Positions 13,596 through 27,498 of a stretch of DNA of 64,000 nucleotides are shown in pieces (position 1 is the stretch's first letter; every line of letters starts with the position of its first letter). Source of the DNA: Chrysomallon squamiferum (lineage: Eukaryota > Mollusca > Gastropoda > Neomphalida > Peltospiridae); NCBI GenBank assembly GCA_012295275.1, contig CM022677.1, forward strand, positions 10,145,851 through 10,209,850, read 5' to 3'. A program made the translations under genes and the position numbers. The notes beneath the pieces were generated by a model. The model did no database searches. It was not told where the DNA came from and worked only from the letters and a program-made list of their open reading frames with translations.

Positions 13596-13632
13596 AACAC
13601 TCTCACACACACAAACACACACACACACACAC
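13425..13632. repeat. (TA)n, (ATT)n and (CA)n cluster
   Basis: Three microsatellite types lie within about 200 bp: TA (13425-13455), ATT (13453-13479) and a long CA tract (about 13510-13632) broken by a few T substitutions. Confidence 0.9.
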
Positions 13633-13957
13633 GCATTATTGGCCGTATCTTTATTTTCCCGCCGTATCGCTTGTTTCACATTTAAAAATGGGAAACTAAA
13701 AATAGAAAAGCTCTGAAGGCTGAATGATCTATCACTGTGTCAGCCAGAAGTGTGTGCGTGCTGCTGCTCACGTGTGTATACGAATATCTTCTGTGTAAAC
13801 ACACGTACGTGAAAACTCGCATGCAAGGACAAAAAATAAGCGATATTTTTATCTCTTATTGGTTCATTCATGTATCGAAATGTGATTATGCGCATTTCTT
13901 ATAAAGTGGAGCAATAACTCACAAAAACAAAACAAAAACACTTAAAGTTCTCTCTCC

Positions 13958-13992
<35 letters not shown>

Positions 13993-15307
13993 GAGACAAA
14001 GTCAGAGAGAGCGAGACAGTCATCAATACTGAATAAGTAATTTGTTTTCTATACCAGTGATTCACTGTAGGATATAAATGACATATCAGGAGCCTGAAAT
14101 ATAATAAGAATACTTAAATAAATGATAAGAAATATAAAAACTATTTATAGTATTTTATTATTTTTTAAACACTAGATTTTTTAACAGTGAAAGAAAACGT
14201 AACTATAACGTATGTCTTGAGTGTGATACTAGATTAATGATGCTGTTGTTTTGATCCTTTTCTTTGCATTTCATTTTTTTCTTTTTTTTAAATTCTTTGT
14301 ATTAATAGTATTATTAGTAGTATTATTAATGCAAATATTTACTATAGAAATTAAAATTATATTTGATTATCACATAATTAAAATGCTCATTGACAACAAA
14401 ACATACACCCACATGCACACACACGCAAATCCCTGCACACAGTAACACATACACACATATACATTTTATAAACGTCATTCTGTTATCATATAAAAATAAA
14501 TTTAATTTGTAACATACGCGCATACACCCACGCAGGTACACTCACACATACTCACACTTAATATATAAATAAAACTGTAAAACATACACACACACACACA
14601 CACACACAAACACAGACAGACACACATAACTGTTAATTTTAAACGTAATTTTTAATCGGAAATAATATATTTATTTAATTTGACTTCTTTTTAAACAAAA
14701 TATGATTTCTTAACCAAATCTACACCAAAATGTCACAATTCTTGCCTCGTTACGTCAGGAGTACATTAGCAACAAAACAAAATGAACATTTGTGCTTCGA
14801 TACAAGCAGACGACACGTCTAGGTCGCCATTATCACTGTACAGAAATAAGCGCGCGCGCCTTACATCCAGATTACTCGTCCAAACAAACTGCTCCGTAGT
14901 TTGCCGGACACTGGCTACTTAATATTTTATCGTAGTAAAAAATGTGATAAATAAAATAAACTTACCAGATGAACACAACGTTCGCCTGCTCATTCGTAAT
15001 CCACAGTTACAAATGTAAGGGAACAAAGTTCATTATCCGAAAAGTGACCTTCACTGGCTGGTTAATCAATAGATGTTTATGTTTCAGCTAACGTAATTTA
15101 GACAGAACGCTCGCGGGGGAAATATTAGAGCTGAATGTGAAAATAAAAAAACTAAAATGTATGTCAGACATTTAGGAGCCGCAGGATATACTATAGATGA
15201 GTGAACGGAATGGGAACAGAAGACGTTAAATAAGGTCACAAAAATAAAGTTTTAAATTACTACTAATAGTAATGTGGGGAACAAAAGAAGAAAAAAGACA
15301 ACAAACA

Positions 15308-15423
<116 letters not shown>

Positions 15424-16207
15424 AATTCAAATATTGTTGTGTTTGGATACCAGTGGATACATTGAACAGATGCATGGGAAGATCGCCAGGTCGCTTTGAT
15501 CAGAAGAAATAAAAATGTACATACTAAAGTAACAATAGCAGCATCGATAATGAGGATAATAATAACTGCTTCTACATGATTTGCAGACTTTCATTAACCA
15601 TCTAAGAATAATTATTTCTTCTTCGTCATAATAATAATAATAATAATTATTATTATGATTATTATTATCATTATTATTAATTGAAGTTACTGTTGTTCTG
15701 TAACGTCAGTTATTGCTATGGTTACAAAGACACGTGTAAACATTCATACGAATACTGCAATAGGACGTACGATTACGTGGCTGGTGCACTGAGCGGACGA
15801 TGTTCATGCACCGCTAAATCAGAACAATTAATTAACGTTCCACAATGAAAGGAGGCGAAACTCGAATCACGTTCGAAAAATAGTTGACATTGCTATGTGT
15901 ATACTGAATTATTATTTTTATATCAAATATATATATATCATTTTTATTGTTTATATTTTATATGTAAGAAAGTTAATATATATAATAAAAAGTTATATGA
16001 ATGGATATATGTATCTGTATGTTATGTGTTACTGGGTGTGTGTGTGTATATATATGTATGTATATGTATGTATGTGTGTGTATATATATATATATATATA
16101 TGAGCGTGAGCATTTTCTAAGTTCTGTATGCTAGTCTTCAGTTTGCATCATTATACCAGTATCTTGATATATTAATATTACGTATAAGTACACACATACA
16201 TACATAC

Positions 16208-16250
<43 letters not shown>

Positions 16251-16380
16251 GGTCTCTATAGTAATAATAATAAGTAGTAATAATAACTGCAGAACAAATT
16301 ATAACAAACAAAAAATAGATATAAACAAAATCCCTCAAGACACAATCAAATACAACAACAATAACAACAACAACAACAAC

Positions 16381-16419
<39 letters not shown>

Positions 16420-17505
16420 AACTACAATAACAATGACGATAATGATGATGATGATGATGATTTTGAGAATATTTACTAAGAGAATTAAAATGGTTTAGAG
16501 AAAATAAAAGTCAATATATGATCTTCATTTTTGTTCTTTTCTTAATTACAAAAATATTTATATATGGCATTAATAATAAAAAGTAAATATAAAATATGAA
16601 TATTTACTTACGTATTTTAAGTATAATCCAAAATGATGTAATTCCTCGTACTAAGCTAGAATGCGCCATCACTGACACGCTATCGTTAAATCCCGATAAT
16701 TTCCGGTTTTGATTGCGTCATTTATAAAAATTGCACTTTGCTCTGGTGCGCGGTATACATAAATAATCAATTATCCATAAAGCGTATACAGAAAACTACA
16801 TCACAACACGTAGGATAAAAAATAAAAAAATAAAATTCCTCTGAATGTTACAGAAATTTCGGCACAAATAATTTTATCCACTGATTCATCTGACGTTTGA
16901 GAATAAAATAAAAAACAAAACAAAACAACAACAAAAACGAGAAAACTCCGATATACACACGAATGAAAGCCAGTCGAAGATCATGTGTAGAATGTATGAT
17001 CGTTGTTAGGTGGGAGATGGTGGAACGACTACTGACCCTGTTATCTGTACATTTTTTTTCCTTTTAACGGTGCACCTTGAGTACAATAGCGTGGAACACA
17101 GCACGCATGAACTCCGTCAGGTAGGCCCCTTCGTACTCGTCGTGTCAAGCGAGTTAACTATCGACTTCGTCGTGTTCAGTCAATCTTTTTCAATTAAAGT
17201 TTTCCTTCTCCCTGCTGACAATGTTTTTATTGCTACTGTTGTGTCTTAAAGTGGAAACTGGTAACACTTTTACTTTTATTTTTCGTGCAAGTTTCTACGA
17301 TTGTATTTTTTTTTTTTTTTTTTTTGCCTATGAATAATGGTTGTATAACTAAATGTCATCATTTTGAATTAAGTGTTTTGTCTTTCAACCAAGGCAGTTC
17401 ATTCTTTGCTGAATATATATTTTATTAATATATTTAGTTGTATTTTTTTTTTTTTTTTTTTGTATACTTATTTACTTATTTTCATCTTTAAAATTTATTT
17501 AAAAA

Positions 17506-17540
<35 letters not shown>

Positions 17541-18284
17541 TTTTAGCAGTAATAGTAATAGTAGTAGTTGTATTTTTTCTGTTTCTTTTATTTTGATTTT
17601 TATTATTATATTAATTAAAAACTTATTCCCAATTTTTATTTATTTTGCAAATGTTTTTAACTGTTTTTTTTTCTTTTTCATTTGTAATATTATTTATAAA
17701 ATATGCTCTTGAAACATAGTGTTTTAATACTGAGTGTTCTCAATAGCAACTTTTTATTATATTTTCTCATTCAGTTTTACTGCTGTTTTCAGTAAAAAAA
17801 TATATATATATTATTATTATTATCATCTTCATCATTATTATTATTAATCTTTCAAAGTGTTTAAATAATTAAAACGCCATTGTTTATTTATTTATTTATT
17901 TGTATATTAGTACTTCTTTTTATTAACTATAGAGAGATATTTCTCCTTGCCTTTCAGTTCATTGTAAAATATTCTAGCACGCGTGTCATGGTCACCTGAC
18001 ATTTATATTCATGGTTCAGACTGTTTATTTTCTCAGCTACAAACCAGGCTCACGTGACTTGGTGTTTTCCATCTGACTGAACTATTGAACGAACTAAATA
18101 CTCGGTAACCAAAATCTTCTGACATGTCCTTTAACAAGATCTTTTCTTTTTTACAAAAGTAATTCTTAACTGGGGCCCTGTGCGGACTGAAACATGTTAC
18201 GTCTGCGTTTGACGTTTCTTAAATGTTATTTAGTTTTCCATTATTTAAGTTTGTGTGTATATGTGTGTATGTGTGTTTGTGTGT

Positions 18285-18526
<242 letters not shown>

Positions 18527-19133
18527 GTGACTTAAGTTGAAGCTGTGTTGTGTAACAATGATTTGACATTGATAACTGTTTTGTTAAAATTATTAATTTA
18601 ATCAATAAACGACAATCGAGCAGAACTATTTAACTCTTAAATAAGAACTGTATGTACATATGTGCGTGCGTGCGCGTGAGTGTGAAAAAAATATTTCATG
18701 TTTTATTTTATCTATTTATTTATATATTATTACTTTAATTGCTGTTGTGTAAGAAAAACTTCTAGACATTGACAGATGCTCTGAAAGGGAAGCAGTCGAC
18801 AAGGCGCTATAAAGAAGACTGATTATGTGATCCATTATTCCTTTGTTTTCGCGTTAATCCGCTTTATTTCTGTCACAGCTTATCTGCCTACACTGACAAT
18901 CTCACCTGATCACTGAATGATGAACTGTCACTCTGGTGCAGCTCTCTGATTGGTTGATATATATTATTGATATTTCTCTTCTATCAGACGTCATTTCCTT
19001 TTTTATTATTTATGGTTATTAACCTCGACTTCGGGGTTTAATTGGAGAGTCACATGATGTCAGGGTGTCCTTGTTTCTGACGTAACATTTAATTTCTTGG
19101 CTGTTGTGTTTTATTTATGATTATTTCTGTTAT

Positions 19134-19277
19134 GCAAAAGACTTCATCCAAGTCAAATATTTTCATACGTATAAACAGATATAGTCCTAAACTGATAGCT
19201 TGTTTGTATGAAACATTAACATGAAGAAATAATAATCTGTAAGCTTATCTCTGTCTCTCTCGCGCGCTGTATACTAT
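19134..19277. repeat. direct repeat, copy 2
   Basis: Second copy of the segment at 18285-18428, same orientation. The pair could be two insertions of one repeat family, a segmental duplication, or very short terminal repeats; no coding sequence lies between them. Confidence 0.85.
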
Positions 19278-20154
19278 CTTACTGAGTGTGCGTGTGTGTG
19301 TGTGTATTATATTTTTATATTTCAAATTCTTTTATATATTTTTATAATATTTTATCATATTATATAATAAAATATAGAAATGGAAATATAGATTTTTCCT
19401 TTATTATTCTTATATTTTTTTATTCCTAATTAATTAATAACTAATTTTTATGTGTCCTTATGTCCATTTGATTTTAATCTTACTGAATTTGTAACTCTAC
19501 TTTATTTTATTATTATTTATTTATTTATTTGATCTTTATTAATTCTCGAATGAATGCCGTAAAAGAGTTTTATTATATATATATTATTTATTTATTTGTT
19601 ATTAATGGAAGAAAAGAGCAACGATATAGCGAAGATGGTAATTTACTAATTATTAACAATCTGTTTTCCTAGTGAGCCTATTTTACTTTTTCTCGCCCCT
19701 GCTCGCCTCTTTCGCTGTTTACTTTAAATTAGTTGTTGACAAGTGTGAAACACTGCTTTCTCTTCATTAATAAATTTCTTAACTGAATTTGAACCAATTT
19801 TTTTGTTTTATTACTTAATATTCTTTTTCTTTCCACAGTATAATCGTAAAAAACATAAACACAGAGAAGAGAGATAAACCAAAACACACACACACACACA
19901 CACAAACACATATATTCACATACGTGGACACCCACTCGCATAAACACAACCACATACGCCCAAAAAAAAAAAAAAAAAGTAGAAAAGAAAAGAAAATCGA
20001 TCTCTGTACTTTTAAAGGTATCCCCATATCGTGTGAGCAAACTCTTTGTCTGCTGTTAAGTCGGCGTGATATTGTGTCACGTGACGCAGGTGTTGTTCCG
20101 CGTGTGACGTACAGCACGTAAAATCCGTCAGCTGTTGTGAGATACTGAATACAC

Positions 20155-20225
20155 TAGATATAGCTCAGTGGTTAGAACGATCACGGTGTTCTGGCAGTTC
20201 CTGGTTCAAATATTATGTTATTTAA
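20155..20225 (+). mobile_element. tRNA-derived SINE head (candidate)
   Basis: A box-A-like sequence TAGCTCAGTGGTTAGAACGA (20161-20180) is followed 42 bp after its start by a box-B-like GGTTCAAAT (20203-20211), the internal RNA polymerase III promoter layout of tRNA-derived SINEs. The box B has lost the usual GGTTCGANTCC match, and the sequence does not fold as a normal tRNA by eye, so this is a retroposon head, not a tRNA gene. The downstream AT-rich body has no identified tail. Confidence 0.5.
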
Positions 20226-20280
20226 CTCCATTATACTGTAATTAAATCATATACCTAAGCTTTTATTATCACTGTAAAAA

Positions 20281-20281
20281 G

Positions 20282-20313
<32 letters not shown>
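20281..20313. repeat. (AC)n microsatellite
   Basis: AC dinucleotides of about 30 bp in non-coding sequence. Confidence 0.9.
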
Positions 20314-20315
<2 letters not shown>

Positions 20316-20508
20316 CCCAAAACACACACAACAATACTGAAATGATACTTTGCTGATGATATAGCAGCCTACATTATGTAGTCAGATATAATACCTGTAC
20401 GTTTTCAAAAATGTTTTAACCTCTAACTGCTTAATTAATTACTGTATTTTTTGGCTGTGCGAACAATATATTAATTGCTTATAAAATAATAAGAAAATGA
20501 TAAAGTAA

Positions 20509-20510
<2 letters not shown>

Positions 20511-20569
<59 letters not shown>
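20511..20569. repeat. (AT)n microsatellite
   Basis: About 58 bp of pure AT dinucleotides, fully self-complementary, followed by a purine-rich GAAA/AAGA stretch. Confidence 0.95.
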
Positions 20570-20573
<4 letters not shown>

Positions 20574-21029
20574 GGAAAGAAAGAAAGAAAAAAGAAACTA
20601 TATAGAAAAATATGATTTCATTTTTATTGTAACTACTATAGAGAAAAATAATATTATGGTTAATGACATCAGAACAACAACAAAAATAACAAAAACAATA
20701 AGAATAAGAAAAATCTCTATTCTTTTCAAGTAAACTAAATACATCTTAATAGCATCCCATTTTTTTTTCTCCTTTCTATCTTTCTTTTTTCTTTTTCTCC
20801 TTTCTTTCTTTTTTCTTTTTCGAGTTTTTTTTTTTTTTTTTTTTTTAGCTGCATGTTTCCACAAGAATAAACGGGACATGTTTATAATTTAGTCATGTCG
20901 CGCTGTGCCTTGTTTTTCGTCAACTGCGACGTCAGCTCGAGTTACGTTGGTTCAATGACCTTGATGTGGTAGATAAAAATTACTGACCTAATTCTCAATG
21001 ACATTTATTACTACAGTATTCCGGAAAAT

Positions 21030-21596
21030 GCTTAAAACTTATAATTTAAACTATATCTTTCAATACCGAAATGTTTAAACTATATCTTTTAATAGCACCT
21101 ACCGAAATGTTTAAACTATATCTTTTAATGGCACCTACCGAAATGTTTAAACTATATCTTTTAATAGTACCTACTGAAATGTTTAAACTATATCTTTTAA
21201 TAGCATCTGATGAAATGTTTAAACTATATCTTTTAATAGCATCTGACGAAATGTTTAAACTATATCTTTTAATAGTATTTACCGATATGTTTAAACTGTA
21301 TATATTTATAATAGCTAACGAAATGTTTAGACTGTATATTTTAATAGTAGCTAACGAAATGTTTAGACTGTATATTTTAATAGTAGCTATCGAAATGTTT
21401 AGACTGTATATTTTAATAGTAGCTATCGAAATGTTTAGACTGTATATTTTAATAGTAGCTATCGAAATGTTTAGACTGTATATTTTAATAGTAGCTAACG
21501 AAATGTTTAGACTGTATATTTTAATAGTAGCTATCGAAATGTTTAGACTGTATATTTTAATAGTAGCTATCGAAATGTTTGGACTGTTATTTTATT
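21030..21596 (+). repeat. 36-bp minisatellite, about 15 copies
   Basis: Monomers of exactly 36 bp start at 21068, 21104, 21140 and so on to a partial copy at 21572; a degenerate lead-in lies at 21030-21067. Each begins GAAATGTTTA(A/G)ACT. Copies 1-6 carry AAACTATATCTTTTAATAG; from copy 8 the core is AGACTGTATATTTTAATAG, with copy 7 intermediate, so two subfamilies expanded side by side. Because 36 is a multiple of three and the monomer lacks stops in this frame, the array reads as a 12-residue repeat (MFKLYLLIAPTE / MFRLYILIVAIE) with no obvious splice sites. I read it as a satellite, not a gene. Diverged relatives lie at 39960-40110. Confidence 0.9.
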
Positions 21597-21599
21597 AGG

Positions 21600-22570
21600 T
21601 TTCGTGATGACCTGAACAGAACTTTATTACCCCCCCCAGGCCATAGTCCACAGCATTTAAGGATATTTACCAGTTGATATATTTATGATAAGAAGGATGA
21701 TTTTTGAAAATGTAAATAAGTACAAAAATATACAATATCAGCCAGAGAATTTGAAAGTATTTGTAATTAAACTACAGGAACAAACAAAGGTTTTCTATGA
21801 ACACCAGCTTTTCTTGTTTAGAGATAAATCATTTGATTATGTCAGACAGATTAAAAACGATATTTACCTTCTAAAAAAAAAAAAAAGAAAGAAAAAAAAA
21901 GCCTACATGTTACAAAGCAAATTTCTATTCCATGTACCGGCCTTTAGAAGTCGATGTCTGTTATCTATTCTATTTCTGTTTTTTTCTTTTTTTTTTTTTT
22001 TTTTTTTTTCTGTTCTTTCTTTCTTTTTGATCTTCACTGATTACCAAATTAGGCCTTGTTTCCGTGTTTAGCGCGAGATCTGTTTTCTGTCTTGCGAAAT
22101 GTTAATTTACTGCGATGTTCACGAGTAACTTCCTCATAGTGTTCACCGTGGCGTTAAGTTGTTCTTGTGAAAAAAGATTCACTTGTCTATATCTGAAATA
22201 AAAGTCGTGAATGTTTGTTTGTTTCAATTTTCTCTCTAATTAAATAATCAGCCTGATGTACATTTCATCTATCTGCATATTTAAAACTAGAAAAATCAAG
22301 ATTTGTAATTTTTCTCTAATACAACATAATGACTTACTCGCATGTGGTCGAATTCCCAGTTGTAGATAATCAACAACAGACACTGTTGAGTAGTTTCACT
22401 GCTGATATACGTACATGTTGTAATCTCAGTCGTGAAACTTTCCAGATTCGTTGGAAAATATTATTACTGTCTGTTAATAATCTGAGAGTTCCATGTTCAA
22501 CGGATTTGTCATTACATTTGCTTGCAACTCATTAAAAGTATCAAGATGTGGACAGCTGTGATATAATAAT
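21600..22570. other. no supportable gene
   Basis: Contains modest open frames (for example about 21685-21890 on the plus strand) that run into A-rich and T-rich tracts. No family was recognised and no splice signals stand out. Confidence 0.4.
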
Positions 22571-22574
22571 GTTA

Positions 22575-23088
22575 GATGTGTTTCTGCTGCCTCAGAGACA
22601 TCGAGACCTGGATGCATTGCAACAAGATGAAGCTGAATGCTGACAAGACTGAAGTGATGTTCACTTCTGGATATAACTCAAAGACGTTGACCCAGTACCA
22701 GTTACTGTGGGTGATGCCTCATTAACTCTGCAATCAGAGAATTCATTAAGATGACTTCCTGCAGACAGAGATGTTTCAGTTATGCTGCACTGACTCTGTG
22801 GAACTCAAGGAACATCAGAGAGGCTGAACATTCAAAAACCTGTAAACCAATTTCTTTCAAGTCCAGTTTGTTAATATATAGTTATGTTTTGTTTTTCCAA
22901 TTTTTAAAATATGACTCATTTATTTTACCGCCATTTTAACATGTTCACCATTACGTTTATATTTATTTTAATATATTTATGTTCATGTCTTTTTATATTT
23001 TAGTTTATTAGTTTGAACTGTAAGACACCTTTGAACTTACTTAGTATTGAACAAAAGTTGCTATATAAATTTAATAATAATAATTTAA

Positions 23089-23095
<7 letters not shown>
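22575..23095 (+). pseudogene. LINE 3' end (CR1/L2/Jockey-like reverse transcriptase remnant)
   Basis: From 22588 the plus strand reads CLRDIETWMHCNKMKLNADK followed by TEVMFTS, the conserved I-x-x-W-M-x-x-N-K-L-K-L-N-x-D-K-T-E block just past the catalytic core of non-LTR reverse transcriptases. After a deletion and frame change, 22765-22850 reads FSYAALTLWNSRNIREAE, the AAPxLWNSLPxxIR block near the C-terminus of the same ORF2. The 3' end has TGTAAGACACCTTTGAACTT and GCTATATAAATTTAATAATAA, the tail seen in CR1/L2-type elements. It is 5'-truncated, as usual for LINE insertions, and dead. Confidence 0.75.

Positions 23096-23152
<57 letters not shown>
23096..23152. repeat. (AAT)n microsatellite at LINE tail
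   Basis: An uninterrupted AAT array follows the GCTATATAAAT LINE terminus after a few AAT-like bases. It probably grew from the element's own short tail repeat. Confidence 0.9.
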
Positions 23153-23153
<1 letters not shown>

Positions 23154-23159
23154 CAGGAT

Positions 23160-24075
23160 CTTTCAAATTAATTTAGAACTGTTTTAATAAACATATATTT
23201 AAAATTATTTCTAACCTCAAGGCAAATACGACAAAATTAAAAATAATATTTCTGATATTTCAGTTGTTTAGTAGCAGAATTTGATGCTTTCCAAGGCTGT
23301 ATATGATCAAATATAAAAGTACTTTTGTATTTCACTTCTTCTTTAAGAAATATTTGCTTTTAATTTATTTTTTTATAATAATTTAATTTGACTCTTTTCA
23401 AAAGCAAATTAAAATTCAATGTTTGGTCTGAAAATCATTCAGGCAATGTTGTTGATAGTTCTTCACAGAAGATATGTATTTTTTGAAATCATATGGTAAT
23501 TTTATGAAATTAAGTTTATACTTATTAAAAGAATAATAATGTGTAATAGTTTCAATGGTATGTTTTTATTTTTTAACAGAAAATGTCTAAGACTTGCTAT
23601 CTGAATATTTTGTACATTAACTTTCTGTTACATTTCTCACAAATCAATTTTTTTATTATTTTAATTTTTGTGAAAGATGCAAATATACAATTTTTACTTA
23701 TTATGATTGGAATATATACTTGATAGATTTTGAAATAAGTTTTATTGATGACATATCTTAAAGAGACTAAATTGTTTTGTTTCAGTCATTGTTTTTAGAT
23801 ACATCTGTTCAGTGTTTTAAACCTAATTTGTTTTTTCCTTTAGAAAGAAATATCATTTTCCAAGACTTTTAAGTACAGAAATACATCAGAAAGATGAAAA
23901 AACAAAGAGCACATCAAGTAACTAAGTTTTATATTAATATTTACAGTGTGTTCAATCTAGAATTAAAATAATTAAGAAAGGATAAAAACGAAAAAAGATA
24001 ACAGGTAGAAACTGTGGTTAATGTAAATCAGGTAATTAAGTTCTTTATTAAACTTTATGTTGTATTCAGTCTGTC
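23160..24075. other. no gene seen
   Basis: AT-rich sequence without open frames of interest, strong splice sites or recognisable repeats. Confidence 0.5.
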
Positions 24076-24440
24076 TGTGTTTGAGTGTCTCTCTGTGCAT
24101 GCCTATGTTTTTGTGTTTGTGTGTGTGTCTGTGTGTGTGTGTGTATGTGTGTCTATGTGTGCATGCCTATGTTTTTGTGTTTGTGTGTGTGTGTGTCTGT
24201 GAGTGTCTCTGTGTGCATAACTATGTTTTTGTGTTTGTGTGTGTGTGTGTCTGTGTTTGAATGTCTCTCTGTGCATGCCTATGTTTTTTTGTGTGTGTGT
24301 GTCTGTGTGTGTGTCTATGTGTGCATGCCTATGTTTTTGTGTGTGTTCTGTGTGTCTGTGTGTGTGTCTATGTGTGCATGCCTATGTTTTTGTGTATGTG
24401 TGTGTGTGGATGTGTGTGTCTGTGTGTGTGCCAATATATA
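24076..24440 (+). repeat. TG-rich minisatellite with GCATGCCTATGTTTTTGTG units
   Basis: A unit of about 60-70 bp combines a TGTGTG tract, a TCTATGTGTGCATGCCTATG core and TTTTTGTG. At least five cores are visible (near 24098, 24160, 24274, 24324 and 24376), with a variant GCATAACTATG near 24216. Open frames across it encode only Val/Cys-rich low complexity. Confidence 0.85.
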
Positions 24441-24696
24441 TATGTGTCTGTGTGTATCTATGTCTGTCTATGTTTGTATGTATTTGAGTTTTGTTGTCTT
24501 TTTTAATGTACATATATTTATTTTGTTATAAACTGATTGAAGGTACAATGAATACAAAGCAGATATCTAAGTTTTAAACTACAGTTTAAAATTATCTAGA
24601 ATTAGAAATGTTATAGAATAGTGCCACTTATTATTGAATTTACTAGTGAAATACATGTTAGTGAGTTGTTAAGAAAGACTGTTAATAAAAATTTCA

Positions 24697-24733
<37 letters not shown>

Positions 24734-26346
24734 CATGAACTCAAACTGAAAAGAACTTGGGTGATGAATTAAATAAAATAAAATTTGAAAATTAAAATTC
24801 TAAAAATCATGTAATCAAGCTGGTGCCAGAACTTACCAAGTTGATAACTGTAAGACACAGTTTCACACTTTACATGTTATATAAAGCATAAAATAAATCA
24901 GCGTATAAAAACAAGTAAAAGAGAGAGAGAGACCTTTTCCAGAATGCTACTAAAAAGGGAGTGCAACAGTTACAATGTACAGTTTTAGTTATACACAAAC
25001 TAATGTTATAAATGTGTCTGTTTATATTCACTGATAGATAAACAAGTTCACTGGATCATTCTTCCATTCAGTAAATTTTGTAAAAAAAATGTTTTAATTT
25101 TTTCTTCTTTATAGTGCTCCAACCTGACAAACCAGAATTCAGAAGAGCTTAAAACATTAAAGAAAAAACCCAGCATTACAAAGCAGAAGATGAACTGAAA
25201 CTTCTGAAAGAGTAAAGCTGACGCATGTTCAACACTTGATTTTATTTCAGTAAGTAGACAACACAACAGAGAGCCATTAAATTTTTACTTTTTATTTTTT
25301 TTACACAGTAAATAATAAGTTAAAAATGTTAATAATCTGAAGGACAAACTTGAAATCAAATAATTATAACAATGTTAAGGAACAAATCAATTTTCATAAA
25401 ATGTGTTTTGATTAAAAAAAAGAATTAATGAGCACTTGGCTTTTTCATGTTTTTTAATGCTGTATTTGTTTTTTATTTTCATTTTGTCATTACCAGAGTT
25501 AATAAAATAATTATGTAGTGTGAATTAATTCAGCTGAATCAGTCAGGATAACAAATATTATTATAAACAACACAACAGTTTTAATGATGTCATCCTATTC
25601 AGAACTGTTAAGTATTTCTTATTTACTAAGATTTGTAATATAAGAAAATGTTTCTACATTTGGCAGAGAGGAAAATGACAGAAATTAGAGAAGAAAACGT
25701 CAGGTGTGATGTAATGGAAAACACATTTTCAGAGAAACTTATCAACCTTGCAAACTTTCTAAAGAACTAACAAAGGCTAGTAAAGGATTAAGATTAATAA
25801 CATTATTTAGTAATTAATTATATTTGTATATTTATATTTAATAACTTTCTTTTGACTAAAATCTGTTAACACTTTTTATTTATCATCTTTGAACAGTCTC
25901 AGTTACAAAGTTTGTCTTGGTTCATCTGGTACTATTACCTTTTTTTTACCTCATTTTTATATATATATATATACTTGTATTCTTTAAAAATATAAAACAT
26001 TATTTACTGCAGATATAAAACTGATTTCATCACTCTTTAAGTATTATTCAAATTAGTTTTTTCTGTTTCAATATATGTCACATTTCAATATTAATTTTTA
26101 TCATATCTTTTTAAAAAGGTAATTTATATCACTGTATTTCTTAAAATATTAAAATATAATTTACTATTTCTTAAATGTTTTGTGTAACTGATATGAATTT
26201 ATTTTTTCTTTGTATTTTGTACATTGAAAATGTTTTATACTTTTATTCTTACATTTGTTTATCACCATAACTGCTTTTAATTTCATTTTTGTTTTTGTTT
26301 CATGGTTACTTAAAAAATAACTACAACCACTGCAACTACTACAACT

Positions 26347-26378
<32 letters not shown>

Positions 26379-27460
26379 AGGCTTTAGCATAATGTCAAAT
26401 ATTTTTAATTTCTGAAGTTTAATTAAATTAATTTCAAACAAACCATGTCTACTTTTCAAAATGTGATGTTCAAAATAGCTTACTTAATTAATTAGCTTCC
26501 ACAATCCTATAACATCTAATCCAAACAGATATAATGCTCAGAATAGCCACCCATCAAATGAATGTACTGCCAGAAGCCTGTAAACATTTAATATCTAAAA
26601 TAAACAGATCAGTTTATTGCAAACATTAAAACTACAACGACAGTAATGTTTTGCCTTCTCACATTTACCTGTATGTTCATGGTCAGATTCTCTGTCATCT
26701 CTAATAAGACTCCTAGTAAAATAATTTTCAATATAGTCTGTGTATGAGGGAATACAATGCATTAGTCTTAATGGCTCATCTTCTCACCTGTTCCTGCATA
26801 ATATAAAAAATGCACTTCAAGTTATTTTACTGAGCACACCTTCCACTCTAACTATACATCTACATCAGACTATCTCTCTGTGTCTATCAGTCTCTATTTT
26901 TCTATGTATTCATCTGACTATATAGCTGTCTGTCTGACTATCTCTAATTATTTATCTCATGCAGAATCACAGACAATTTCAGTAACACATAAACACATGT
27001 ACTGAATTGTACACCCCAGTTCCTTTTTTCACATTCTCATAAAAACACCCTCTTTCAAAACTTATTTATTATCCAATCCTCATTTAACAACACTTTCTTA
27101 TATTATATGTTAATGTGTATGTGTGTGTATGTATGTATGTGTGTATATATTTATATACACAACATACAACACACACACACACTAACATACACCACACAGA
27201 TACATATACACACACCAAAAGCCTACTTATCTATCTCTCAAAAAAACCAACACACACTCATTGATCTAATATAAAGACACTCAAACACTCATGCATACAC
27301 CCATCCTTTCTAACACACAAAACTGTATATGTGAACATAACAACCTTACACCATCTGTCTTTCTGTGTGTCTCTCCATCTATAGAAACACTCACATATAA
27401 CAAACCCATCATCTTTGTCTCCATTTTTACACAGGCACACATTTCACCTCCTTTCTCTTA
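24441..27460. other. no gene seen; scattered microsatellites
   Basis: AT-rich non-coding sequence with (AT)n at 24703-24732, a short (TA)n near 25960 and (AAC)n at 26343-26377. Confidence 0.5.
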
Positions 27461-27467
27461 CATACAT

Positions 27468-27498
<31 letters not shown>

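Noticed and set aside
17010-17249. 79-codon plus-strand frame with a possible donor CGTCAG-GTAGGC inside
   Set aside because: No homology and no partner exon; could be an untranslated exon but nothing shows it.
20155-20225. A functional tRNA gene
   Set aside because: Box A and box B are present but box B is degenerate and the arms do not pair into a cloverleaf by eye.
24014-24531. Cys/Val-rich open frames up to 148 codons
   Set aside because: They come from TG-rich minisatellite sequence in several overlapping frames, with no start context or homology.
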